Source of the DNA: UBA6022 sp036382575
Lineage (GTDB): Bacteria; Patescibacteriota; Saccharimonadia; Saccharimonadales; Saccharimonadaceae
Assembly (NCBI GenBank): GCA_036382575.1
Contig: DASVHL010000076.1
Span: 1 to 19,486, forward strand
DNA: 19,486 nt
Direction: 5' to 3'
The notes below the pieces were generated by a model. It saw only the letters and a list, made by a program, of their open reading frames with translations. It ran no database searches and was not told the origin of the DNA. The position numbers and the translations under genes were made by a program. This document shows positions 6,656 to 15,400 of the stretch, piece after piece. The number at the start of each line of letters is the position of its first letter. Position 1 is the stretch's first letter.

Positions 6656-7141
6656 ATGGCAAGTAAAGCAATTGCCGCTGATTTACTAGCAATAGAAAAC
6701 CCACGCGATCATAGCCTGTATATTCACTTACGACTTTCAATTGATATGAATGACAGCCTTAGGCGATTAATCAAAAGGAAAGCGGCTACGCAAGCAGCTA
6801 ATTTCCAGATAGATTCGCAAACCCTAGGCTTGAATCAGATTATCGTCAAGGTTCGTCCGCCATTTAGCTTCGAGGACGCATCAGATCAAGTGATTGCAGC
6901 TCTTAAGCGGTGGCATGAAATAGAATGCGGATGGCTGTCTTGCTTGCCACATATGCGCATTACGCGCGTTATCGAGGGTAATCGTCTGCAGACGGAGCTG
7001 TTTTACCCAAAAGAATCATCTGTCGGTGTCCAACTTGGACGTACGATCGCCCAGAAACAATGGGCAATGATCAAAGGCAACTGGCTACTTGTGTCAATGA
7101 CAGCCAAAGAAGAGTTTCAGCTACGCCGTCAGCTTACTTAG
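6656..7141 (+). CDS. Hypothetical protein, 161 aa
   Basis: I do not recognise this family. The ATG at 6656 is preferred over an in-frame TTG 14 codons upstream because GAAAGG (6644-6649) sits 6 nt ahead of it. The protein is soluble, with no signal peptide, and mixes helices and strands; it is basic in the region LRRLIKRKAATQ (~residues 35-46). A stretch with EIECGWLSCLPHMRIT (~residue 100) holds its two Cys. It has its own promoter and a strong terminator, so it is monocistronic. Confidence 0.75.
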   Translation: MASKAIAADLLAIENPRDHSLYIHLRLSIDMNDSLRRLIKRKAATQAANFQIDSQTLGLNQIIVKVRPPFSFEDASDQVIAALKRWHEIECGWLSCLPHMRITRVIEGNRLQTELFYPKESSVGVQLGRTIAQKQWAMIKGNWLLVSMTAKEEFQLRRQLT

Positions 7142-7143
7142 TA

Positions 7144-7207
7144 CCCGCTCATGAAAAGCCCCATCGGTTATATCCGTTGGTAAAACGCTTGAAATGAGCG
7201 GGTTTTT
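7144..7207 (+). terminator. Branched intrinsic terminator after the 161-aa gene
   Basis: CCCGCTCAT (7144-7152) pairs with ATGAGCGGG (7194-7202) and is followed by TTTTT. The 41-nt interior holds a second imperfect hairpin (CCATCGG against CCGTTGG). The stem starts 3 nt after the stop codon. Confidence 0.8.
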
Positions 7208-7297
7208 CATGCCCTGTGAAATAGATTACTGCCCATTAACAGATTATGCGGTTAACTATAGGGACTAGTAAGCGCACTTTATGCAAGGAGGGTACGT

Positions 7298-8449
7298 ATG
7301 AATAAAATCACACAAGCTGCAATAGACGAACTCGCGCAGCCACAACCCACAAAAGTAATCAGCATCTATCTCCCCACCCACCGCGACGGATCACCACTCC
7401 ACCGACAAGAAGATCAAACTAGACTAAAAAATCTCGTCAGAATCGCAAACGATCAATGGCACGCCGAACAGAACGACGAGGCCATTTTTAATTCTTATAA
7501 CCAGCTGATGGAGAAACTAGATGACAGCGCGTTTTGGCAACGCACAACCGAAGGTATGGCAATCTTCATGAGCCCGGACAGCTATTCGATCTATCATTTG
7601 CCAATTGGATCACAAGAGCGAGTCTGTATTGACGATAGCTATGACATCACGCCACTGCTTGTCGTTATGGCATATGATCAACCATACTATCTGCTGACAC
7701 TCGCGATGCATAATACAAAATTATTTTACGGCGACATGTACGGACTTGAACCAGTTACTATTGATTTTCCGACCAGCCCAGAAGACGCGTTGAACATTGA
7801 TGAGATGTTTTCAGGCAGTCACACGATTCGCAATCAAGATAGTGGTGGCGGCAGTGCAGCACATGGTCAAGGCGACTCTAATGGCGCCGGCAGAGAAGAG
7901 CGATTACAATATTTTCGCATAATCGACGCAATGATCGCCGATTCATCAAGTATCGACAGCGCGTTGCCAGTCTTGATTGCTGCGACAGATAGCGAGGCAG
8001 GGGACTATCGTCGTCTCAGTAAGCTTCCAAGCCTCATTCACACCTATATCCAAGGCAACCACACCAATTCAACCTTAGCAGACCTACACGCTCTAGCTTG
8101 GCCGATAATCCAGACCGAGGTCACACTGAAACAAGCGACCGCAACGATGGAGGAGTTTCATGAGGGTGAGGGGATTAAAAAATCGTCACGTCATCTGCGC
8201 GATATCGTTGAGGCTGCCAAGATGGGTCGCATCAAAACCCTGTTAGTAGGCATGACCAAAAAAACAACCGACACTGTTAGTGACGCTATTCATGCGGCCG
8301 TGCCAATTCTTACATTTGCCAAACAGTATGACAACGATCACATTACTCAGCTTGTTAGAATCGTACTTGCACAGGGAGGCACAATCCTAGGGATTAATCG
8401 CGAGTTATTACCCGCCACAGTAACCGTGGCAGCGATTTATCGTTATTAA
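7298..8449 (+). CDS. baeRF (bacterial archaeo-eukaryotic release factor-like) protein, Balon-related
   Basis: The 383-aa protein follows the baeRF pattern: V-I-S-I-Y-L-P-T-H-R near residues 20-29, then an Arg/Lys-rich helix (QTRLKNLVRIAN), G-M-A-I-F-M-S-P-D near 87-95, a Y-L-L-T-L-A-M-H-N-T-K-L-F strand pair, H189-G-Q-G192 followed by R-E-E-R-L-Q-Y-F-R-I-I-D, and a C-terminal domain with the strand IKTLLVG typical of aeRF1/Pelota domain 3. baeRFs are distant relatives of aRF1/Pelota; the relative Balon binds the ribosomal A site during hibernation. The HGQG segment sits where related proteins have a glycine-rich loop. A ribosome-associated stress role is inferred from the family. The start has an excellent Shine-Dalgarno (AAGGAGGG) just upstream. 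It stands alone after a terminator. Confidence 0.8.
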   Translation: MNKITQAAIDELAQPQPTKVISIYLPTHRDGSPLHRQEDQTRLKNLVRIANDQWHAEQNDEAIFNSYNQLMEKLDDSAFWQRTTEGMAIFMSPDSYSIYHLPIGSQERVCIDDSYDITPLLVVMAYDQPYYLLTLAMHNTKLFYGDMYGLEPVTIDFPTSPEDALNIDEMFSGSHTIRNQDSGGGSAAHGQGDSNGAGREERLQYFRIIDAMIADSSSIDSALPVLIAATDSEAGDYRRLSKLPSLIHTYIQGNHTNSTLADLHALAWPIIQTEVTLKQATATMEEFHEGEGIKKSSRHLRDIVEAAKMGRIKTLLVGMTKKTTDTVSDAIHAAVPILTFAKQYDNDHITQLVRIVLAQGGTILGINRELLPATVTVAAIYRY

Positions 8450-8545
8450 TATTTTTTACATCACAAAATCGACACCTCTTGTCACCACCTTTCACACATC
8501 TAGCATTTTCACTTGTTAGCACTAGCGCTTTTATGCACCGAGGTA

Positions 8546-8551
8546 TATGAT
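8546..8551 (+). promoter_or_regulatory. -10 box of a probable leaderless promoter
   Basis: TATGAT ends 6 nt before the ATG at 8558 and no Shine-Dalgarno is present. No good -35 box at the standard distance. Confidence 0.45.
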
Positions 8552-8557
8552 GGGCCC

Positions 8558-9310
8558 ATGAAACTGACGTTTGGATCACTTAATGTTCAATCATTTACCG
8601 ACTGGGACACACGCAAGCCAAAAATTATTAAACACTTTGAAAAGACCGATCCAGATATCATCCTGTTCCAAGAAGTGACTTTCTTGCCGCAAATCGCAGC
8701 ATACACGCAAGTCTCGCTCCTAAATCAAACTCTTAACTATCCATACGAGGCTACCCACGTCACGCGTCTCCAGCCTAGCCACGAATACGAAACGTACCGT
8801 GAAGGCCTAGGTATATTAAGCAAATGGCCAATCCTAAAGTCAGAAACCTTGATTCTGAAACAGCAATCGCACGACGAACATCAACGTATCGTCCAATTAG
8901 TTGATTTGCTATGTCACAAAAAGATTGTCCGCTTGGCACATGTGCATTTCTCGATTAGTGATAACGATGAGAATCTTCCTCGGGAACATCTATATGAATT
9001 GCTAGAGATCTTGACCGCTCGCGGCGAAACTCGAATTATTGGTGGTGACTTTAATATGAACGATATCGAAATCCATGCGGATTTGTGGCAGGATGATTAT
9101 ATTTCATCTTCTACGACACCATATATTAGCTACCCGCCCATGAACAAGCGAGTTGATTATTTCTTATTGCCAAAATCGTATGATTTCCTCAATATTAAAA
9201 CGTCAGAAGACGGTCTGTCAGATCACCGGGCATTAGAAATCGCCATCAGTGACACCGCCCAAACCCATAATCTCCTTGAACGTGTCATGCGCCGTACAGC
9301 CAAGCTTTAA
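8558..9310 (+). CDS. Endonuclease/exonuclease/phosphatase (EEP) family protein
   Basis: A 250-aa metal-dependent phosphodiesterase-fold protein. All family motifs are visible: L8-N9 (first Asn), F-Q-E39-V (metal ligand), G-G-D164-F-N166 (catalytic Asp/Asn), R-V-D200-Y, and S-D222-H223 near the C-terminus (catalytic Asp-His). The family covers DNases, APE1-like AP endonucleases, sphingomyelinases and phosphoinositide phosphatases; nothing here fixes the substrate. There is no signal peptide, so it probably acts in the cytoplasm. The start is the ATG at 8558, where strand 1 (KLTFGSLNVQSF) begins; an upstream in-frame ATG at 8513 would add 15 residues outside the fold and would include the -10 box. 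The next gene starts 30 nt downstream with its own -10 box. Confidence 0.88.
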   Translation: MKLTFGSLNVQSFTDWDTRKPKIIKHFEKTDPDIILFQEVTFLPQIAAYTQVSLLNQTLNYPYEATHVTRLQPSHEYETYREGLGILSKWPILKSETLILKQQSHDEHQRIVQLVDLLCHKKIVRLAHVHFSISDNDENLPREHLYELLEILTARGETRIIGGDFNMNDIEIHADLWQDDYISSSTTPYISYPPMNKRVDYFLLPKSYDFLNIKTSEDGLSDHRALEIAISDTAQTHNLLERVMRRTAKL

Positions 9311-9328
9311 GTCTACGGCTAAATACGC

Positions 9329-9334
9329 TACAAT
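9329..9334 (+). promoter_or_regulatory. -10 box of a probable leaderless promoter
   Basis: TACAAT ends 6 nt before the ATG at 9341. No Shine-Dalgarno is present. Confidence 0.45.
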
Positions 9335-9340
9335 CGCTGT

Positions 9341-9979
9341 ATGCATAAGCGCTTTCACGATATTCGATCGGGGTTCACAATCGTTGAACTAATTGTTGTT
9401 GTCGCTATTATTAGCGCTATGGCCTCGATGTCAACAATCGTCTATCTACAAAGTCAACGCGAAGCGCGAGATAGTAAACGCAATGCGGATATGGACATCC
9501 TTGCGGCAAACCTAGAACGATTCTATCAACAAAAGGGTGAGTATCCTCCAGGTTGCCCCGACACTTCATGTCCAAGTACAATGCTGACGACAAACACCTC
9601 CGCCACTGTTATTACGCCGAACACAACCCTCACCACACTGACAGCGCTACTGCCGACAGTAAAAGGTAATTTTGGCGACCCACAATCATCAAACAAGACA
9701 TTACCATTCAAACAACGTGTCGTGGCAGAAAGTAAATACTATTACTTTGGTGGCACCGTCAACTACACCGGTGCGACGACAACACTATCCTTCGCAAGCC
9801 ATGCGAACTTTCCATGCACCATTCAATCAAGCCTCACCGCAGGTACGGTCGGGTCTTATGTAATCGGCTACTATAGCGAAGGAACTGGTCAATGGGTGCT
9901 TTTGGGCGGACGCAACGGAACACCAATGACGGTTACCGCAGGTCAGGTCAGCGATGGCTGCGTTATCAATAAAAGCTAA
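9341..9979 (+). CDS. Type IV pilin-like protein (pseudopilin)
   Basis: The 212-aa precursor carries a type III signal: a short basic leader (MHKRFHDIRSG), the prepilin peptidase site G11/F12, Glu at mature position 5 (F-T-I-V-E) and a ~20-residue hydrophobic helix (LIVVVAIISAMASM...). The helix runs on through an amphipathic stretch (SQREARDSKRNADMDILAANLERFYQQKGEYPP), which is the classic pseudopilin N-terminal layout. The C-terminal domain is Thr/Ser/Gly-rich and beta-like, with Cys in GCPDTSCPS and two more Cys near the end that could form a disulfide loop. No prepilin peptidase or assembly ATPase lies in the window. In this group of bacteria type IV pili serve host attachment, twitching or DNA uptake; which applies here is unknown. 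Confidence 0.9.
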   Translation: MHKRFHDIRSGFTIVELIVVVAIISAMASMSTIVYLQSQREARDSKRNADMDILAANLERFYQQKGEYPPGCPDTSCPSTMLTTNTSATVITPNTTLTTLTALLPTVKGNFGDPQSSNKTLPFKQRVVAESKYYYFGGTVNYTGATTTLSFASHANFPCTIQSSLTAGTVGSYVIGYYSEGTGQWVLLGGRNGTPMTVTAGQVSDGCVINKS

Positions 9980-9986
9980 AATAGGG

Positions 9987-9992
9987 TAAAAT
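9987..9992 (+). promoter_or_regulatory. -10-like box before the TrmA-type gene
   Basis: TAAAAT ends 6 nt before the ATG at 9999. The purines between (AAGAGG) touch the start codon and are too close for a normal Shine-Dalgarno. Confidence 0.35.
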
Positions 9993-9998
9993 AAGAGG

Positions 9999-11312
9999 AT
10001 GAGTGCAAAAACTTTTCCTATCGTCGAAATGACCCTCGACAAAATCGTCGGCGGTGGTCAAACCCTCGGCAGCCTTGATTATGGCAAAAAAGCTTTCGTT
10101 TGGGGTGGTCTTCCTGGCGAAAAAGTCATGGTCCAATTAACAAAAAAGAAATCAAGCTACGTCGAAGGTATCGTGACCGAAGTACTCGAACCGAGTACTG
10201 ACCGTGTCATGCCTGTTGATGAAACAAGCTATCTATCGACAAGTCCTTGGCAAATTATGCAGTTCGACCGCGAACAACACTACAAAGCAGCGCTAATCGA
10301 AGAAGCCTTTGAACTACATGATATCGTGCTACCGAATGCCATCGAAGTTTATAGCGACGGCAAAGAAATGGCGTATCGTAACAAAATCGAGTTCAGCTGG
10401 TGGTGGGATAAAGAAGCAGGGCAACTTGACCTTGCATTCTTTCGCCGTGGCACCCATGGAAAAATTCCCGTTGAAGGCAGCAGTCTAGCTGATCCAAAAA
10501 TCAACGAAGCGGCACATCGTATCCGCGATACACTTCGCTACCGTGAGATTCAAGCATTTAATCTTAAGACTTTACTAATTCGATCAAACCGAAATGGTGA
10601 TGTTGTTGCACAGCTATACGTCAAAGACGAAATGTTTGACGCTTTTACCGAACAAGAGCTAAGCGACTTCGACATTGCTGGTTTTGAACTAATCTTTTCT
10701 AATCCAAAAAGCCCAGCCAGTGTCATCACGAAACGCTTGCAAGCCTGGGGTCAAACTAGCCTCACTGATACAATCCTTGATGTACCGTTTACGTACGCCG
10801 TCGAAGGTTTCTTCCAGATTAATCTTCCTGTTTACGAACAAGCTCTTCGCGATATGAAAGAGTGGGTTGCCGCAGACAAGCCTGCTGTCGATCTATATAG
10901 TGGTGTCGGCACCATCGGCCTAACTATCGGTGGTGATCACGTTACTATGGTAGAGATTAATGAGCATGCTGTTCGTGAAATGGAGCGTAATATCACCGCC
11001 CTCGAACGCGAAAAAGCGGCCAAAGCAATCTTAGCACCAAGCGAAACTGCGCTTGAACACATTACTGGCGATTCAACGATCATCGTCGACCCACCACGCG
11101 CTGGTCTACACGAAGATGTCGTTAATAAGCTTCTTGAAACGAAACCTGAACGTATCGTTTACCTGTCATGTAATCCTGTCACGCAAGCTCGTGATGTTGC
11201 GTTGCTATGCGCAGATGAAACATACGGTATCCGCTCACACCGTGGCTATAATTTCTTCCCGCGCACGCCACACATTGAACACCTAGTTGTTTTAGATCTT
11301 AAAAAAGCTTAA
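9999..11312 (+). CDS. TrmA/RlmD-family RNA (uracil-5) methyltransferase without Fe-S cysteines
   Basis: The 437-aa protein opens with a TRAM RNA-binding domain (~1-63: G-G-G-Q-T-L-G and G-L-P-G-E-K-V). The SAM domain has D298-L-Y-S-G-V-G-T (motif I), F-F-Q-I-N, D364-P-P-R-A-G, the catalytic S390-C391-N-P motif and the family C-terminus F-F-P-R-T-P-H-I-E-H. These define the m5U methyltransferase family acting on tRNA U54 or 23S rRNA. The four Cys that hold the 4Fe-4S cluster in RlmD are absent: the CGGC region reads STSPWQ at residues 80-85. The specific target cannot be fixed. It follows the pilin gene by 19 nt with a -10-like box. Its stop overlaps the stop of the convergent gene by 4 nt. 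Confidence 0.9.
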   Translation: MSAKTFPIVEMTLDKIVGGGQTLGSLDYGKKAFVWGGLPGEKVMVQLTKKKSSYVEGIVTEVLEPSTDRVMPVDETSYLSTSPWQIMQFDREQHYKAALIEEAFELHDIVLPNAIEVYSDGKEMAYRNKIEFSWWWDKEAGQLDLAFFRRGTHGKIPVEGSSLADPKINEAAHRIRDTLRYREIQAFNLKTLLIRSNRNGDVVAQLYVKDEMFDAFTEQELSDFDIAGFELIFSNPKSPASVITKRLQAWGQTSLTDTILDVPFTYAVEGFFQINLPVYEQALRDMKEWVAADKPAVDLYSGVGTIGLTIGGDHVTMVEINEHAVREMERNITALEREKAAKAILAPSETALEHITGDSTIIVDPPRAGLHEDVVNKLLETKPERIVYLSCNPVTQARDVALLCADETYGIRSHRGYNFFPRTPHIEHLVVLDLKKA

Positions 11313-11797
11313 CTTGTCTTAATTCGACGATACGCGAACTTAGTTGCGACACGCCAGCCATCGCGTGAATCGCTGTCGTATTGATAGATATGGCCGTCTT
11401 TGACTTCACTAATCATAACGAGAGCGGGGTTATAGGGCGCAAGAGTACGGTAAAAAATAATATCATCATCATTTACGTGACCACGACCAGGGAAGACTTC
11501 TTTGAATTTCTCACGCCCGATACGATCAAAATAATCAGGTTGACCCTTTGGTGGAAAGTAAATCTCCGCCTTTAGACCCATACGATTAACAATCTTTTTA
11601 ATGTCGCTAAACAGGAGCTTGGAATGACCATTAACATAAACCAAGAGCTGTTTTTTCTTGGTCAAAAAAACGGTTGCCGTCACACTGCGGCTGACTTCTA
11701 TCTGACGGGCAATAACCTGACTGATATCGACATCGACACCAAACTGATCTTTTGCAATCCGTTCCAGTGCCATATCATCATAGATTTCATCATTCAT
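11309..11797 (-). CDS. Hypothetical protein, 162 aa
   Basis: I do not recognise this family. The protein is soluble. Residues ~1-75 alternate strand and helix (TATVFLTKKKQLLVYVNGH, then FSDIKKIVNRMGLKAEIYFPP), and the C-terminal half is Asp/Arg/Tyr-rich with FPGRGHVNDDDIIFYRTL and a final DGWRVATKFAYRRI. The pattern VTATVFLTKKKQLLVYVNG may be a small beta sheet that binds nucleic acid, but this is a guess. On the minus strand TATACT lies 10 nt before the ATG and no Shine-Dalgarno is present. It is divergent from the 182-aa gene, with both promoters inside 62 bp, and convergent with the TrmA-type gene (4-bp overlap). Confidence 0.75.
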   Translation of the reverse strand: MNDEIYDDMALERIAKDQFGVDVDISQVIARQIEVSRSVTATVFLTKKKQLLVYVNGHSKLLFSDIKKIVNRMGLKAEIYFPPKGQPDYFDRIGREKFKEVFPGRGHVNDDDIIFYRTLAPYNPALVMISEVKDGHIYQYDSDSRDGWRVATKFAYRRIKTS

Positions 11798-11821
11798 AAC
11801 TAGTGATAGTATACCACCGAC

Positions 11822-11849
11822 TTGAAAAGATGGGTAACAGGCGTATAAT
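11822..11849 (+). promoter_or_regulatory. Promoter for the 182-aa gene
   Basis: TTGAAA (11822-11827), a 16-bp spacer and TATAAT (11844-11849). The -10 box ends 10 nt before the ATG at 11860, so the leader is about 3-5 nt. Confidence 0.75.
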
Positions 11850-11859
11850 TTGAAAAATC

Positions 11860-12408
11860 ATGCCACTAATCATGCCAGAGTCTCAACCAAACTTTCCTAA
11901 GGAAGATTTAACTGAAAGCAATGCAGAGCTATTTAAATTCCTACTCGCAGACCTCTCGGAGGTACTGGAGCACCATGTCGTTGCGGAACGGAGCAGTTTT
12001 CTATATAGACTTGGACACCCATCTCTTGTTTCAACCGTGGCTACAATAATCTCTGATACGGATCGAATCAAGGCGTACGAATATGGTATAGAGACGTACG
12101 AGTCTATAGCTAGCCTAGCAACATTAAGATTTAATCGACCCGGCCATGGTGAAATTGAGATGAGTCAATATTTTAGCGTTCCTCAAAGACTTATGGATAT
12201 GACAGCACTACTCGAGGAGAAAACAGAGCAATTCATCACTAATATGCATAATACACAAGCAGTCATCGAGTCGGTTGCCGAATCGGCATATAGAACGTCA
12301 TCATCTTTGGCACGCTATGCTATTACAGGCGCCGCAATGGCTTACGCGTTAGAAATTGACGTAACTGATCGCCCAGACGTCATGTTGATGCGAGCAATGG
12401 ATGAATAG
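11860..12408 (+). CDS. Hypothetical helical protein, 182 aa
   Basis: I do not recognise this family. The protein is predicted mostly helical, acidic at both ends, with no signal peptide or TM segment. Long helices are apparent at ~18-60 (ELFKFLLADLSEVLEHHVV...), ~72-92 and ~108-150. The start could be the ATG at 11860 or the one at 11872; the promoter position favours 11860. Neither has a Shine-Dalgarno. It precedes the helicase-nuclease gene by 18 nt and could be co-transcribed with it, although the helicase has its own TATAAT. A link to DNA repair is possible from position alone. Confidence 0.75.
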   Translation: MPLIMPESQPNFPKEDLTESNAELFKFLLADLSEVLEHHVVAERSSFLYRLGHPSLVSTVATIISDTDRIKAYEYGIETYESIASLATLRFNRPGHGEIEMSQYFSVPQRLMDMTALLEEKTEQFITNMHNTQAVIESVAESAYRTSSSLARYAITGAAMAYALEIDVTDRPDVMLMRAMDE

Positions 12409-12413
12409 TCGCG

Positions 12414-12419
12414 TATAAT
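12414..12419 (+). promoter_or_regulatory. -10 box of a probable leaderless promoter for the helicase
   Basis: A perfect TATAAT ends 7 nt before the ATG at 12427, with no Shine-Dalgarno. No -35 box at the standard distance (TTGATG lies 23 bp upstream). Confidence 0.5.
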
Positions 12420-12426
12420 AGTAGTA

Positions 12427-15400
12427 ATGGATTTTACTACTCGCTACGGCAAATTGAACACTGCACAAAAACAAGCGGTTGATACGATTGACGGGCCAGT
12501 TATGGTTGTTGCCGGACCAGGAACAGGCAAGACTGAGTTACTTAGTATGCGAGCGGCAAATATACTCCGTCAAACTGATACATTACCGGAAAATATTCTT
12601 TGTCTCACATTTACTGAAAGTGGTGCTAGTGCCATGCGTGAACGTATGGTTGAAATCATCGGCCAAGATGCCTATAAAATCGCCATTCATACCTTTCATA
12701 GTTTTGGTGCCGAAGTGATCAATCAGAATGGAGACTTCTTTTACCACGGAGCAAACTTTCGTGCCGCAGATGAACTTAGTAGCTATGAATTACTACGAAA
12801 AATCTTTGATGAATTAGACTACAATAGCCCATTAGCAGGCAAGATGAACGGTGAATACACTCATCTTGGTGATACACTCATGACAATTTCTGAGCTAAAA
12901 AAGAGTGGTCTCACTAGCGATGAATTGCTACTATTATTAGACGCAAATGACCAGGTGATCGATACTGTCGAACCACTGCTTACTAGTATTTTTTCTGGAC
13001 GTATCAGCAAAACAACCGCTGATACATTGCAGCAAGTTGTTGAACCTATTCGTGCTAGTGGGGGACAAGTTGATTTGCCAACTATCGTTCCACTGTCACA
13101 GGTACTCGCAGACAACCTCGAACAAGCTGTCGCAGAAGCAGTCGAAACAGGATCGACTAAACCAATCACCGCATGGCGCAACGCATGGATGAAGAAGAAT
13201 GAACTAGGTGAGTTTGCACTAAAAGCACGCGAACGTCAGGTGAAGCTTCGTGCGGTTAGTTTCATTTATTACCAGTACCTGGCGCGTATGCAAGAATCGG
13301 AACTATACGATTTTGACGACATGATCCTTCGTGTCGTGCATGCCATCGAAGTCTTTCCAGCCCTACAGTACAACCTACAAGAAAAACATCAGTACATCAT
13401 GGTCGATGAGTTTCAAGACACCAACATGGCCCAGATGCGCATCCTATATAACCTCACAAATAACCCGGCTAATGAAGGCCGTCCAAACATTATGGTTGTG
13501 GGTGACGATGATCAAGCTATTTATAGTTTCCAAGGTGCCGATATTAGCAATATCATCAATTTCCGTCATACCTACGACGAAGTAGCCGCGATTACACTAA
13601 CAGATAACTATCGTTCCGCCGAGCCAATCCTCGTCAGCGCTCGAGAAGTTATTACACAGGGAAACGATCGCCTAGAAACATTAATGGACGATATAGACAA
13701 AACACTGACTGCCCACCGTAGCAGCATCGGCAGTCAAGTAACACTGGTCGAAACACCGACAAAACACGACGAACGAACGCAATTAATCGCCGCAATCAAA
13801 CACCAAATTGAAAGTGGTCAACCCGCCGAGTCAATCGCTGTTCTGGCGCGCCGTCATCATGAAATTATCAGTTTGTTACCATATTTTTCCGATGCCAACA
13901 TCTTAGTTAACTATGAGCGACGCGATAATGTCCTCGATATTGCACCAGTTATCGCTCTAGAATCAACTGCTCAATTATTAGTTGCTTTACACCAAAATAA
14001 ACATGATCAAGTTAACGCGATGTTACCAGAATTCCTGACTCATCCTGCGCTAAAATTTGATGCGGTAGACATTTGGAAATTAAGTCTATCTGCATACAGT
14101 CAACACATTAGCTGGATGGAGGCGATGGCACTGACACCACTATTTACGCCAATTCACGCTTGGCTCGTAAAACTAAGCGCCAAGGTACCACACACACCAC
14201 TGGAATACATCCTTGATACTATCATGGGCCGTGATACACCAGATGGATGCGAATTTACATCACCATTCTTTGAATATTTCTTCCCAGCAGAAAAGCTACA
14301 GACACAACCAGATGAGTACCTGGTCTATCTAGAGGCACTACGTACCATCCGCAGCAAGCTACGAGATTATCAGCAAGAAGCGACGCCAACATTACAAACA
14401 TTGCTATCATTTATTGCGCTCCACCGTCAGCTGGGCAGTGTCATTACCAGTATTCGCCCACATGTTGACCAACAACAAGGTGCGGTTAATTTAATGACTG
14501 CGCACAAATCAAAAGGCCTAGAGTTTGATAACGTCTATATCATAGGTGCGATTGATTCGGCATGGGGTGAACGTGTTCGTACACGCAGTCGATTGATTAA
14601 TTACCCAGAGAATCTACCACTAGCTCCTGCCGGGGACAGCCTCAGTGAACGATTGCGCCTATTCTTTGTCGCCATGACGCGTGCACGTAAACAATTGACG
14701 ATTAGCTACTGTACATCGGATGATAGCGGCAAAGATACACTGTGTGCCAGCTTCTTACTCGCGACAAGTCTGACACCGGAAATTAAAACGGCAACTCACA
14801 CAACCGAAGAACTTATTGCTGGTGCCGAGCGTCGTTGGTATGAACCAATCGTTTCGCTATCAAGTGGTACAATGCAAGAACTACTTGCGCCGACTCTTGA
14901 GAAATACAAACTAAGCATTACTCACTTAAACAATTTCCTCGATGTAACACGTGGTGGCCCGCAAGCATTTTTGATTAATAATTTACTCCGCTTTCCACAA
15001 GCCATGAGCCCAAGTGCTGCCTACGGGTCAGCAATCCACAAAACGTTGCAACATGCGCATTCACATGTTGCCGCCACGAAATCCCAACGACCAGTCGAAG
15101 ACGTACTGCGTGATTTTGAACAAAACCTACGCGAGCAGCATTTATCCGAAGCCGACTTTGCAAGCTATTTTCAAAAGGGAAGTGATACCCTCCATGCGTT
15201 TCTGTCACAAAAATATGACACCTTCACAACCACCCAAAAGGTTGAGCTTAACTTTGCCGGCCAACACGTTATTGTGGGTGAGGCCCACCTGACAGGATCA
15301 CTCGATCTCGTCGACATATCAACTGAAGACAAAACTATGATCGTGACCGATTACAAAACCGGTAAAGCCAGTAGTAGCTGGGTAGGCAAGACTGATTACG

